This document shows, one piece after another, positions 1 to 11,982 of a stretch of DNA of 64,000 bases. The notes beneath the pieces were generated by a model. That model saw only the letters and a list, made by a program, of their open reading frames with translations, was not told the origin of the DNA and did no database searches. The position numbers and the translations under genes were made by a program. The stretch lies in contig JXTC01000178.1 in NCBI GenBank assembly GCA_002914845.1, positions 159,361 to 223,360 on the forward strand, given 5' to 3'. The stretch comes from Trema orientale (lineage: Eukaryota; Streptophyta; Magnoliopsida; Rosales; Cannabaceae). Position 1 is the first letter of the stretch, and every line of letters begins with the position of its first letter.

Positions 1-68
1 TATTTTATTATGGCACTTTTTGCTTTGATTCTTGGGATTATTGTTGATAACTGTGGTGGTGAAAACAG

Positions 69-3000
69 GCCACAATTCTTGGGAACTACAATGATATCTT
101 AAAATCCTGTAATGCATTGGACTACCACGACTTAATTAGCTGTTCTGTGAAGCTGCTGACTGAATATCCTGAAGGTTTATATCATCTGAGTACCATTTAA
201 TTGATCATGCCTTTAGTTATGTTTTGACGGTTGTCTACTTTTTCTTTATAAGTATTCAAGGAGTGCCAGGATTCTTGGAAAGCTATAGTTATTGATGAGT
301 TTCAAGATACAAGTGCCACACAGTACAGTCTTCTGAAAATTCTTGCGTCTCATAACCACATAACCATTGTTGGTGACGATGACCAGGTATGTTAGACTTC
401 CACATCAGGAATCTATCTGGGAACTAATTTTTTGTTTTCTTTTCTTGTACTTGTTGTTTCGTATTGATTATGCTTTCTATTCATGTTAAAATAATATGTC
501 CATGTGTTCCTACAGTCCATTTTCAGTTTCAATGGAGCTGATATTTCTGGATTTGATTCGTTTCGTAAAGATTTTCCAAATTACAAAGAGGTTTGCATGT
601 CCTTAACTTCTACTTTAATGTCATATTTATTTATGCCTCCTATACACAAAAAGTCCTAAAGTACAAAATTGTTGGAATTCGGATTTTCAGAATGTTTATT
701 GTTCAAGAGTGTGTTTCTATTATCATTTCCTTAGAGTTTTGAATATTTGACACATTTATGATACAGATCAGACTGAATAAAAACTATCGGTCCACTCGTT
801 ATATTGTTGAGGCTGCATCTTCTGTTATAAAAAATAATATGAAGCGATGCCAATTAAAGAATGTCGACACGGATAATTCGTCTGGATCAAAGGTTTCTTA
901 CTTGTCATCTTCTTTTCTTAACCAAAGTATAAATTTTACGTGATTTTCCGTATATTGGTGCTAGTAACTAAACTTCTACAATGGCTTGCCTTACCAAATA
1001 TAGATAATCATCAAAGAATGCCACAGCGAGGATGCGCAATGTGCTTTTATTATTGACAAGATTTTCGAGTTTGTGGCTATTGATTCAGCTGCAAAGTGCT
1101 CTTATGGAAACATTGCAATTCTTTACCGGAGGCAGGTTGATCTTGCTTGCTGCATAATTTACGGGAACGGCATGAATCTTTTTCTTAGAGACACAAATTG
1201 TTAGAAATTTGCTGAGAAATTCTAGCTCCTATTATGGCTACAGGTATCAGGCAAAGTCTTCCAAGCAGCCTTTCGAGAAAGGAAAATACCATTTAACATT
1301 CATGGTGTGGCTTTTTATAGAAAAAAGGTTATAGTAAATTTTGGATCTCCTGCTCCTTTTTAATATTCATTCTCCATTTGGAGAAACATTGTTCCTTCCT
1401 TCTTTTTGCAAAACTAGCATTGCAAAATTAGCATACTTATTTCTGATGTAGTTTTTCTCTTTTTGTAGGTAGTTAGAGTCATTATTGCTATGCTTAGAAC
1501 CACGTTGCCAGGTTGTGATGACGGATCATATCGTCGAGTCTTCAAGGCTTTACTTCCTTTTGAGAAGGAGGAAAAGAAGAGGGTACTTGCTCAATTTCTT
1601 GTCACATACACATATATGATGTTTATTTTGTTATTGTTAATGCTTGTTCTATCCTTCTAGTTTTGAGGTTATATGGGACATTGTTTTCTTGTATTTCCTC
1701 TAATATATATGCATCTAATGTCATGCTAAGATATCTGAATCTCTGTCTCTCAGGTAATTGAGCATATTGACAAAATTTCAACCGTTAGAAAATGCAGCTT
1801 TGTTTCAGCTGCTTGTGACATCTTCAGTGCAAAAATTTCCGGTACCTTTAAAAGGTTCTATATAACAAAATATTGTTAGCATTCCTTTGTTAGTCGATGC
1901 CTATCAGTTTTTTCATAATTTACAGTGCATAACTTAATGCTCAAAAGCCTGTAATGGATCTTTTAATTATGTACTGATTAGTGATCTTTGTAATTGATAA
2001 TAGAAGTCAGCTCACCCAAGGGAGGAAGGTGTTATTCACGCTAGAGATGATTTCAAAACTAGTCCACAGGGTAAACTATTTGAGTTAAGAGCTTGCAAAT
2101 CATGCATGTTTCCCATTCTTATATAACGCTTCTCTAAGTTTTGGATATTATTTGCAAGTAGAACACCTGAACAATGAAACAAATCATCTGCGGATTTCTT
2201 TTGCCGTCTGACTTGTCAATGGTTACAGGAACAATCAATTTCGGCTGTTATTACCTCTGTGGCAAACATGGTACCTCAGGTTTGTCTTTCCTCGGAAAGT
2301 ACTTTATAAGATTGGAGTTATTTTGTATGTGTACGGAAATATTTTCACCTTGATGATTTATGCACTGATAATTCACTCATTCTCAGAGGTACCATCTTGA
2401 GCAGAGGGCAGTCAATGATGTTGATGCAGGAAAATATTTGAATGAAGACAATGACATCAGATCTGTAAGCATGGAATTTCACAGCTTTATTTTCTTCTGA
2501 AAATTACCACATCAACTGATCAAAATTAAATAATTTAGTGAATTTTTGGGGACTATCATGCCGATTATCTCAGCCTCTGTTTCTCCTCTTCAAATTTTGG
2601 ATTGATTTATTTGTTACCTAAATCTTGTTGCATCTATCTTGTTGTAATGAGATTTCTTCTTAGTGCAGGTTCTTCAATACCTTTTGGATGACGTTTCTGA
2701 ATTCTTATCTACTAGACCTGTTCCAGAAGGGGAGAAAGAAGTAGAAGAAGAGAAAGGCTGTCTTTATGTACTCAAGGCTTTTGTAGACCATATATCTGAG
2801 CGGGAGACAGAAAACTTCCGTTCTCGAAGAGAGGATAACAAAAATTCTGTCACCTTGACTACAATCCATCAGGTTATCTGTTTTTTACTTTTTGTACTTA
2901 CTCAAAACCAGTGTCTATAGTTTGGTTTTCCTTTTGTCTATTGCCATTCTAATGGATTTTAACTAACCAGTCATTGGCTTAACGTCCCTAAATATAAATT

Positions 3001-6000
3001 TTTCCCTTCTTCATATGCAGTCAAAGGGTTTAGAATGGGACATTGTGTTCATAGTTAAGGTACGTGGGTATACATCAAAATAGAAGTATTTGATCCAAAT
3101 CATCATGCCTTGTATTTATGCTTTTCCAATTACATAGGCAAATGAATCTGAAATTCCATTGCTGAATGAGTTTAATGGTGTGGCAAAGGAAAATGGGACC
3201 TCAGTTGAGGTGAGCTTGTTTAGATATCTTTTTGTCCATATGAACTCTTCTATGTAGTCTCATACTCAGACTCATTTCTCATTCGAACATCATAGGAGGA
3301 ACGTCGTTTGTTTTATGTTGCAATGACACGTGCTAGAAGGAAGCTCTTCGTTTTATTTGTATCAATCGACTCCAGTTTTCAGGTTTGTATTTGAATATTT
3401 TTCCCACGTTATCTACTACTGTTGCTTTTTGACTGAAATTGGTCTCTCTTAGCTACTTCGACCTTCACGATTTCTCAAAGAAATTCCAGAACATCTTCGA
3501 GAGATCCAGGTGTGTCTTCCTGTTTTTCCTCCTAAATCACTGGATTACTATCGCCAAATTTTCAAACAGGCTAATAAGTTTTGCTAGTTTCTAATTTAGA
3601 CTGCAAATGCTTGAAATGGTTTATGTTAGGGTGAACTAAGTGCACAACTACAAGAAAAGCATAATGACTGTTTGAAAGGAACTAGCCAGATCATGGTTGA
3701 TCTACCTAGAGCAATGCAATCTTCTGAAACAGATACAGTTCCAAATGACTTGGTCCAAAACAAAGTGGTTGATCTTCCAAATGAAGGTCAATTCGAGTTG
3801 GAATCCATGGAAGCAAGCAATGGAAATATTTTCTTGAAAAGGTTTTCCACTAAATTTGATGCAATATCTAATATTGTTATGGGTTTTTCTATAATCAATT
3901 TTAGGCCGACTTTTTTTTCCCCCGACACAGGTTCAACGTCGAAGAGAGATCAATTGTATCCCATATATTCCATCAGTGGGCTAAGAAGCAAGCATTTCAA
4001 GATCCAAAGCGGTTGCTTGACAAGGTGAAATATAATTTTACTAGTTTGGATAGCTCCTTAAGTTGCGATTGATTGGATATAATGTTGGTGAATAATAAGC
4101 ATACTAGATTATGCTCACAAAGAAAAAATAATAAATAAATAAAATCCTCATGTTAACCATTTGGTCATAACATGTTTGTGTAAAATTCTCTAGTGTTTTG
4201 GAAACGGTTTCTTTTGAATTTCAGAAATCCAATGTAGTCCATACTTGCATATTTGATGCTTCATTCTTTTGACCACGTTTCATCTTATTCTATTGTACAT
4301 TACAGGTTGGCTTTGTAATTGATGAGCGCCTACGAGTAAAGAACAACAAGCACAAGGTGATATATAATTTCTGTACATACATACACTAAAAATGGTAGTG
4401 AGCTGTACATTGTGTTATAATTTTAGTTTCCTGAAATGTCTTAATTAAAGCTTAGTTGCTCTTAATTTCTTATTACGCATATGCTCTTCCTGTTCAGGCT
4501 TCTTTAAGCTTGTGATCCATTTCAGCATTAACGTCTTGACTCATACTTAACTGCGTTTTAAATACACCTCCTCCTTTTAGTGTTCTTGGTGAAGAGTCAA
4601 GATACCAAAATCTTCTGGTTATGTTAGGATGATTACTAAAGAATAGGTGTGGCAGAGAAGACCATCGCGGTGGCCAGTTGACAAGGGTTGCCAAATTTTA
4701 AATCTTTTAGGCTTGCGATTTTTTTTTTTTAATTAGTTATTATTATTTTTGTTACTCATTAATATATTTTTCCATTTGATATGTGTTTGGTTGCTTAGAA
4801 GCATTAGGAACAGGGAAAAGAACGAAATCTTTTTAGTACTACACACTATTTTCTTCCTTTTCTTTCTAGTTTTCATTGTATTTACTTTTTATGGTATCCT
4901 TTATTGCTTTTTTTTTTTAAATAATAAATCTGGATTTATAACTTTACTCTCTCTCTCACAAAAAACTTTTAGGTTGTTTTTAGAATTTACTTTGGCTTTG
5001 ATAAAATATGATCATTTAAAGATATTGCTGTTGTTATATCATTGTCGTTTGATAAGTCTGCTTTTGATTTCTGCGAGGTTGTTGTTTCCAAAAGTTTTTA
5101 ATTTGCCGCTGTTATGTATTTGATTTATACTGACTCCATTGTAACTTCTCAGGACGTTTTGCGCTCACTAAAGTTGTTATTGAAATGCGATGAAGCATTT
5201 CAATTTGCCGAGTATGTAAGTACATTCATACTTGTTTGGACTTGTTGACGCTTGTTATCTGAGATAAGTATTAAAAAAGAGAAAAGTTCAACATAGGCAA
5301 ATAGTTTCTAGTCATATCGTGTGACTAAGAAGAATTAGAATGGATTTTGATATGTGCTAACTTTTCTAGTCATCATAATATTTCAATAGGTTCTGAGATG
5401 GGAAAAGATCCCTGCTGAAAGGCGTGCTCACTTGATGCGGGAAAAGCAGGTTGGATTTTTTGTTTCGTAAACCAATTATTCTTCATACTTAAGTTGATGT
5501 TTGCAGATGTATTAATTAGTTTTTCTCGGTTTTAAGTTCTCTGCTAAAGTAGAAGAGCCTGTATAGTTTCTCCAGAAAGAAGTCTTTATCTCAGACATCA
5601 AATTCTAATTTAGCTTTTGTTAGAGCAAGTTAGTTTTATTTTGGAACTCTATTCTTTATGGTTTTTTTGTTTTTAATTTAAATGAGTAGGAAATTCATAT
5701 TTAGTTTATACATTATTACTTATAAGTCATTTTAGCTTAATGAAGAGAACATGTAAGATTAAATGATGCACATCTTGTTTTTAAACCATTTTTTTTTTCC
5801 CCCTTCTTGCAGGAGCATTTCCAGAAACTGAAGATCGAGAACTCAATGGGCTCATCTGCACCAACAGTCAAACAGGTTTTTAAATATTCATGATTTGCTT
5901 TAGCGCTTTCTTTGTTAGTGGATACAGTTGCACTTAGGTATTCTTATTATTCTACGAATCCGATTTGTTATGCCACATCTAAGTGAATGGATGTAGAACT

Positions 6001-6188
6001 ACTACCCTTCTCTGATCATCTTCTGTTTCTTAATCATATCATATAGTTCTAGAATTGTCAAGAAGCTCTTAACAATCTTTGTTTGTGTTGATTATCAGAT
6101 CTCTTATCTGCAAAGTTTGGGTTGCACTGTGGCCCCCACATCACGTCTTCATGCTTCTCATCTGATCGAGCAATACAAATCATTGTGA
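69..6188 (+). CDS. SRS2: SRS2-like UvrD/PcrA-type DNA helicase, 3' part (5' end outside window)
   Basis: This is a superfamily 1A DNA helicase, expected to unwind DNA 3' to 5' in the nucleus during recombination and repair (family knowledge). I read 23 exons: 69-174, 253-386, 516-590, 767-892, 1004-1135, 1244-1327, 1469-1582, 1754-1854, 2004-2070, 2229-2279, 2387-2464, 2669-2872, 3021-3059, 3138-3209, 3296-3382, 3453-3509, 3630-3841, 3931-4024, 4306-4356, 5153-5215, 5390-5449, 5813-5875 and 6100-6188, ending in TGA. Introns are GT/AG and the frame stays open across the joins. Visible motifs are NALDYHDL before motif II, DEFQDTS (motif II), [13 protein letters not shown] (III), [12 protein letters not shown] (IV), [14 protein letters not shown] (V) and [14 protein letters not shown] (VI). 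Walker A must lie upstream of the window. The C-terminal 250 or so residues after motif VI look like the plant SRS2-like tail. No break is seen. The symbol is by similarity to the plant SRS2-like family; small exon-boundary errors are possible. Confidence 0.9.
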
Positions 6189-7054
6189 TTGGAGGTGATT
6201 CAGTCTGATGTCTCCATATTGAAAAGCAATTTGCAATTTTTTTTTTCCTTGGAAAAAAAGAAAAAGAAAAGCTATTTGTAAATTTCGATAATCAATAATT
6301 TTGTGAAATATGTGTCTAATTATCTTTTCTTAATGGACATTATGTTTTCTGTATCAGTTTTTTTTTTTTTTTTTTTTTTTTTTGGGGGGGGTTAGGTACC
6401 TATAACCTCCGAGTGACTTTCTCTATGCTTACATGTGTGTATAATTTATATATATAATATATATATATAATGTCATTCCTTTCTAAAGTGATATTTCTAA
6501 TTGAAAGACATTTATTTCTCAAAAACTTGCTGTGTGGCTATCAAAATGTTTATTCTTTTTTTTTTTTTTTGAAAAAAAAAGATATTTTATTAACTATTGA
6601 AAGAAATCAGATTTTAATTTCATACTGCATGTCGGCATGAAACATTACACCAAAAGGTGTTCTTTCTACATTTCTTATGAACATGACGTAACCTTTGTTT
6701 TTATAGAAATTTTACGATGTACTATTGCCTATTTCCAACGTCTTAACTTGTACAAACTTTATTGAAATGTACGAATTATAACATATAGAAATGGACGTTA
6801 ATTATATAGTGGTTCGTAATCACGCTTTCAAATATAACGAAAGGTTCAATGAAAATTAACTTCACCCAAAAGACAACTTTGCAACGAAGACCCTTAACTT
6901 CTCGATTTCCTAAAAGCTGTTACAATAATCATAAAATTATACACAAATTACAAAAGCAAAACTACTAACAACTACATAAGTGAGAGTTGGAAAATTTCAC
7001 TGTGCATACATAATACTCTCGATCAACAGGCAAAAAGAGTTGAGTTGGAGCGAA
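6189..7054. other. Intergenic, helicase 3' flank and peptide-gene upstream region
   Basis: No gene is seen. The stretch holds a T run followed by a G run (6358-6391), a short TA repeat near 6447-6470 and an A/T-rich tract near 6556-6582. Two parts recur further right: 6040-6350 resembles 13978-14275, and 6600-7054 resembles 12560-13048, so the interval belongs to a local duplication. Confidence 0.7.
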
Positions 7055-7408
7055 ATGAGGAGAATTATTTTAGCGCTAATTATATTAAGTATGCTCGTTG
7101 AAGCTATTGAGCAGATTGATTTTCCTTCCTCTTCATCGCAAACTCCTCAGCTTCTTCCACCTGAAATTGGTAAAGAATGGCATCCATTTCCAAAGCAGGA
7201 TTATAAATTTCCACGACGAGAACTAATTATGAGGATGAGGAACCCTTTCAGACGTGTGAAGAGACGTACACCAGCCTTGCCGCCACCTTCACTAGAAAAT
7301 TCAGAAGGTTGTGTCAAGCTAGCCATGGAGATTTGCAGTCCAGTTGAGCCAGGACCAAAATATAATGAATGTTACAATCATGAGTTTCGTAAATGCATGA
7401 ACCTGTAG
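7055..7408 (+). CDS. Small secreted four-cysteine peptide (copy 1)
   Basis: The gene encodes 117 residues in one exon. The ATG at 7055 is chosen because it is the first in-frame ATG and is followed directly by a typical signal peptide: a basic start (MRR), a hydrophobic core (IILALIILSML) and small residues (VEA) before a likely cleavage site. The frame is open back to 6980 but without an ATG. After a proline- and serine-rich stretch and a basic segment rich in R and K, the C-terminus carries four cysteines spaced C-x7-C-x11-C-x7-C around a GPKYNECYN core, which suggests two disulphides. The same spacing occurs in the broken copy at 13 kb, so the pattern is conserved. I do not recognise the family. 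The layout (signal peptide, variable basic middle, conserved Cys tail) fits an apoplastic signalling or defence peptide; that is inference only. Confidence 0.7.
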   Translation: MRRIILALIILSMLVEAIEQIDFPSSSSQTPQLLPPEIGKEWHPFPKQDYKFPRRELIMRMRNPFRRVKRRTPALPPPSLENSEGCVKLAMEICSPVEPGPKYNECYNHEFRKCMNL

Positions 7409-8940
7409 TAGTCTAGGGACTCCCATAGTATGATAACTAAATAAAGGTAGTATGATAACTAAATAAAGGTAGTCTTTCTCACGTAGGTACATACATGCAT
7501 GGCTAGCTTGAAACGTATACGCGTTGGTCGATATTTAAACATTCAAATGTCTTTATAATATCTTGCATTTAAAAAAAAAAATTTACTCGTGCATAATTAT
7601 TTCATTTTGCTTACCACACATATTCTAAAAGAGCTGATATGGGAATAAAGGGTTGGACTAAATGTACTGGATTAAATGTTACATTATTATATATCATGTC
7701 ATAAGAGAGGGGTATGACTAAAATTCAGGACTGATTAATGTACGTAACTCCTCCTCTTAATCTGGCAGTTCCTTGGCATTTGAATTTGAGATGGGGTCAT
7801 TGCCTTCATTTACTTTCTTTCTTTCATTTATGGGTTCGGAGTTTCACGTATTCACGGAGAGGGAATCAAGTTGCGGTTCAACTCTTATGATGTAACTTTG
7901 GTGATCAATTACTTCTAGTACTGGTGGTCTCATCGGTCATCTTAATTTTTGTTCCTTTTTTTTTTTTTTTTTGTTTTTGTTTTTGTTTTGTTTTTTGTTT
8001 TTAGAGAGATGATAAGTAGCCTCCCCCACTTATCCTTTTACGTGATTTTTTGTTTCTGTTTTGGTTATACCTTATTATGAGTTATATGAGCGCTTTTGGT
8101 TTATATATATTCCAAATAAATTTCCTCTTCTTTTAATTTTTATTCTATTTGGATCAGCCCGGGAATGACAGTGTGTTGGCGCTGAATTAATGGGGTGATA
8201 TATGATTGAGATTTTAACTTCTATGCGAAGAAAAATGTACGTGTATTTATCCTCTCAAAAAAAAAAAAAAAACGTATCCAGTAATTTATATGAACGCATT
8301 TGTAATTTAAAAAAAAATTATTTTTAGAGCACGTTTTCTTTTTTCTATTTTTTAAAATTTATTTTGTTTTTTAAAAAAAGTTACAAACTACAGGAGATAT
8401 ATATTTATAATTTTTCATAAAAACTATGGGATATGTTTATAATTTAAAAAATTTAACAACTTTATTCATATATATCCTCTCAATAAGTCAACTTAATTAA
8501 TCCAGTTTCAAATTTTTATTTATTTAAGAGGCCTGTAAAATTAACTTATAGTAAAAAGAATACGGAACTCGAAAAAAAAAATTAAATTAAAAGAATACGT
8601 ACCTTCATAAATAGTTAAATATGCTCTAGCTAGCTATTGTGAAATTCAGCTTTCGTGTATATCTTCAACTTTCATATGATCGTATTTTTGGGCGAAAGCC
8701 TCCGATTAATTATTGTATTTTGAACAATTTATATAAAAGAAAAGAATCGGTAAAAAGAAAAAATAAACGAAAGATGACCCTTTCTAATTTTAGATTTTAG
8801 TATTTTGTGATTTTCTATCTTTTTATTAATGTCTCTGAATGTCAATAGGATTAGGAATAGGATTCAGGTTATGCTTTCCTAGTAGAATTCTGCTTTCTCC
8901 TACCATAAAACTGATTGCCGAGACCACAGTTTTTGAGGCT
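7409..8940. other. Intergenic between peptide gene 1 and the HGSNAT-like gene
   Basis: No gene is seen. A 22-base direct repeat lies right after the peptide gene stop (7426-7447 and 7448-7469, with the unit ending in AATAAAGGTAGT). AATAAA in this repeat could serve as a poly(A) signal for the peptide gene. Long T and A homopolymers occur at 7957-7972 and 8257-8272. A TATA-like TATATAAA at 8730-8737 is the best candidate core promoter for the downstream gene. Confidence 0.6.
8730..8737 (+). promoter_or_regulatory. Candidate TATA box of the HGSNAT-like gene
   Basis: TATATAAA lies about 340 bases before the chosen ATG in an otherwise AT-rich region. The placement is plausible for a leader of about 300 bases, but the AT background makes chance matches common. 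Confidence 0.3.
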
Positions 8941-9012
8941 ATGCATACAACAACACAAGAGATCAGTGTGTATAGATCAAAGGAAGAAAAAGAAGAAAAG
9001 GAATCAGATTAA
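8941..9012 (+). other. Upstream ORF of 23 codons
   Basis: An ATG at 8941 opens a 23-codon frame ending at TAA (9010-9012). It is out of frame with the acetyltransferase-like gene and ends 58 bases before its ATG. If transcription starts near 8760, this uORF would sit in the leader and could damp translation. Whether it is translated is unknown. Confidence 0.35.
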
Positions 9013-9070
9013 TCTTCTGCGACTTTCCGGAGGAGCGGGAGGAGCACTACGTGAACAATACTACATAGTC

Positions 9071-10483
9071 ATGGAGATGAAGGTGATGATGTATGAGCCC
9101 ATCAAGGGGAATGAGGATGAGCATGGCGGTGGAATGGTAACGGTAATGGGAATGGAAACAAGGGATGATGATGATGATGATGATGATGATCTTGAATCGG
9201 GTCTCCAAATCTCCAAACAACAAAAACAACAACGTTGTCACAGTCACAAACAACAACAACCACAACGCCTTGTTTCCCTCGACGTGTTTCGCGGTCTTAC
9301 GGTTGCGCTGATGATACTGGTGGACGACGTCGGGGGACTTGTGCCTGCTATCAACCACTCACCCTGGAATGGATTAACACTGGCTGACTATGTCATGCCC
9401 TTTTTCCTCTTTATTGCCGGAGTTTCGCTTTCGCTTAGCTACAAGAAATTGCCATGCAAAATAGTTGCAACCAAAAACGCGCTACTACGAGCATTGAAGC
9501 TTCTCGTGGTTGGCCTTTTTCTTCAAGGAGGCTTCATTCATGGCCTCAATCATCTTACTTACGGGGTGGACATTCAACAGATGAGATGGATGGGGGTACT
9601 ACAGAGAATCGCAATAGCGTATTTGGTAGCAGCATTGTGTGAGATCTGGCTAAAGAAGGGTGATGATCGCGAGGTTCGTGATGTTAATGTTGATTATTCT
9701 GGATCATCTCTGTTGAGGAAATATCAGCTTCAGTGGGCTGTCACTTTCATGATTTGCATTGCGTATCTTTTGGTCTTGTACGGCTTACATGTTCCTGACT
9801 GGGAGTACCAGATTCCCACCATTATTGATCAAACCACCTCTTTCTCCGCACCGAAAACGTTTTTGGTTAAATGTGGAGTAAGGGGTGACACTGGACCAGC
9901 TTGTAACGCCGTTGGAATGATCGACCGCAACATACTTGGGATCCAACATTTGTACAAAAGACCAGTCTATGCACGAACACAAGAATGCAGCATTAACTCC
10001 CCGGACTATGGTCCACTGCCTCCCGATGCTCCTTCATGGTGTCAAGCCCCTTTCGACCCCGAAGGAATCTTGAGCTCGATGATGGCCGTTGTTACCAGTC
10101 TGATTGGGCTGCACTTCGGGCACATCATTGTCCATTTTAAGGACCACAGGAATCGAATCCTTCAGTGGTCGATCCCGTCGTGTTGTCTCTTGGTGTTAGG
10201 CTTTGCTTTGGACTGGTTTGGGATGCGTGTGAACAAGGCTCTTTACACATTCAGTTACGTGTGCGCCACGGCTGGGGCAGCGGGCGTTCTCTTCGTCGCC
10301 ATCTACGTGATGGTGGATGTGTTGGGATACAAGCGCGCCGCGGCGGCGTTGGAGTGGATAGGGAAGCATTCTCTCATGATCTATGTTCTGGCAGCCTGCA
10401 ACGTGCTGCCCCTTCTCCTCCAAGGATTCTATTGGAGGCAGCCTCGCAACAACATTCTTAGCTTATTCGGAATCGGAACATGA
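9071..10483 (+). CDS. HGSNAT-like multi-pass membrane protein (heparan-alpha-glucosaminide N-acetyltransferase family)
   Basis: The gene encodes 470 residues in a single uninterrupted exon. The ATG at 9071 is the first in frame. The N-terminus is a soluble acidic and polar stretch: nine consecutive Asp (residues 32-40), then Gln-rich segments. The family signature follows: LVSLDVFRGLTVALMIL, an INHSPWNG site and ADYVMPFFLFIAG. His96 in INHSPWNG aligns with the histidine reported as the active site in human HGSNAT (established for the family). About eight to ten hydrophobic segments are visible up to the end. The C-terminus, EWIGKHSLMIYVLAACN then LQGFYW, fits plant members that stop soon after this motif. 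Animal homologues acetylate heparan sulphate glucosamine in lysosomes using acetyl-CoA; plants lack heparan sulphate, so the plant substrate is unknown. The lack of introns is unusual for the family as I know it and may mean a retrocopy. Confidence 0.88.
   Translation: MEMKVMMYEPIKGNEDEHGGGMVTVMGMETRDDDDDDDDDLESGLQISKQQKQQRCHSHKQQQPQRLVSLDVFRGLTVALMILVDDVGGLVPAINHSPWNGLTLADYVMPFFLFIAGVSLSLSYKKLPCKIVATKNALLRALKLLVVGLFLQGGFIHGLNHLTYGVDIQQMRWMGVLQRIAIAYLVAALCEIWLKKGDDREVRDVNVDYSGSSLLRKYQLQWAVTFMICIAYLLVLYGLHVPDWEYQIPTIIDQTTSFSAPKTFLVKCGVRGDTGPACNAVGMIDRNILGIQHLYKRPVYARTQECSINSPDYGPLPPDAPSWCQAPFDPEGILSSMMAVVTSLIGLHFGHIIVHFKDHRNRILQWSIPSCCLLVLGFALDWFGMRVNKALYTFSYVCATAGAAGVLFVAIYVMVDVLGYKRAAAALEWIGKHSLMIYVLAACNVLPLLLQGFYWRQPRNNILSLFGIGT
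9164..9190 (+). repeat. (GAT)9 coding microsatellite
   Basis: Nine perfect GAT codons encode the Asp9 tract in the N-terminal tail of the HGSNAT-like protein. A perfect trinucleotide array in a coding region is likely to vary in length between individuals without shifting the frame. Confidence 0.95.
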
Positions 10484-11940
10484 ACATGAACATGTATAAT
10501 ATGCATAATAATCGCCCAGCCCTGCCGATGCCTTTGTGCCTCTAACGTCCAAGACTGCAAATCATTTGGCGTTTGATCATTCTCTCAGGCTCTTCTCATT
10601 CATTGAAGATTTATTTCCCATGGAGCTTCTCTTCTGAGTTACAAGTACATAATTTAGTTATTGTCGGATACGCCTCTTTATTATTCTTTTTAAAAGTTGT
10701 TTACTTGAGATTCCAAAAAGAAAGGAAGAAAAAAAAAAGAAAAAAAATAGTTCTTTATGACATTGAAATTCCCATTCTTTGTATCATTTTACTTTTTCAA
10801 CTATTTATGTAATGGTAGGCTTAGCCTGACTATTGGTATATAATATTAACCATGAGTTTTCACGTGAATGTGAGATGTCCCACATGCCGTCAAGCCAAAG
10901 GCCTGCATATTTAGCTTGTTAAAAGCAGTTTGGGTCTAATTCTAGTTCATGGCTATATATGCCATTTGTGACATCTATCCATACATCTTGAAATGTCCAC
11001 CAAAAACTAACCCCGTAACCAAACATAGTTCAGAAAGAGTTGAAATATTGCATATTCAAAATCAGGGATCTAATTCATGAAAACAAAACACTTTGATTTC
11101 AGGAAAACATCTCATCGAAAATCCGTTTATTTGAGAATCAAACCGTTTAAAATTTAAGAACCTCACTCAATTAATTTAGAAAATTCAAATGATAATAAGT
11201 CTCGCTTAGTTTTGATTTATATATTTAGAAACCAATGTCCATAAACATTTAAAAAGTAGTCATACATTCACTGTAGAAATAAACATAATAGTGTGGCTAA
11301 CATTCAATTACAGACGGAGAAAAAAAAAAAAAAAAACATTCAATTACAGAAAGTCCAAGAAAATTTACAAAAAAAGTACATACTATAAAAAAACAACCCA
11401 AATTACAGATGAATCCCAGTAAGGCTCTACTGAACACATGACATCTGGCACAGCATGAACTATCGCCGTTGCCCGTCGTTTCAAAAGTTCTTTTGGGATC
11501 TTATCATTTAATTTTTTAAAACCCTTGTTGTTGCTTAAGTTGTGGCCGTTTGCACAATGTTCGTAGAATTTTATGTCGTTCCTATGATGAAGTCGATTCC
11601 TAAACTTGTCGTTTTAAGTTGTTCTCTCCCTCTCTCCAAAGACCCAGTCGATCTATTCCAAAAATTTTAGGAAATTTTCACTTTATGATGACTTCTTGTT
11701 TAAGATTTTACCATGTGGCCTTGATGAAATATATTGTCGTTTAAAGATGTTGCTGTTCTGAAAACATTATCGATCGATAGAGTTGTAAAGTATGTAATTA
11801 CAGTTTTCAATGAGTTTTCAATGGACAATATTATAATGTTCTCTTTATCATATATTCATTATTGGTAGCTATAACATCCGGATGATTCTCTTTTCTTTTG
11901 GATATCCACTTTGTGATGACTTATGTAATGTTATTTCTTT
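10484..11940. other. Intergenic, 3' of the HGSNAT-like gene
   Basis: No gene is seen. An A-rich tract at 10715-10747 could be a decayed poly(A) tail if the upstream gene is a retrocopy. A 41-base stretch near 11721-11761 resembles part of helicase intron 19 (near 4991-5033) by eye. The rest is ordinary AT-rich sequence. Confidence 0.5.
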
Positions 11941-11950
11941 CTTATGAGGT

Positions 11951-11982
<32 letters not shown>

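Noticed and set aside
4494-4694. Minus-strand 66-codon ORF in helicase intron 19
   Set aside because: No recognisable family, no supporting exon partners, and it lies in an intron; it may be a captured scrap but nothing supports a gene.
9047-9358. Minus-strand 103-codon ORF over the HGSNAT-like gene
   Set aside because: It is the mirror of the coding exon; its Ile run is the complement of the GAT repeat.
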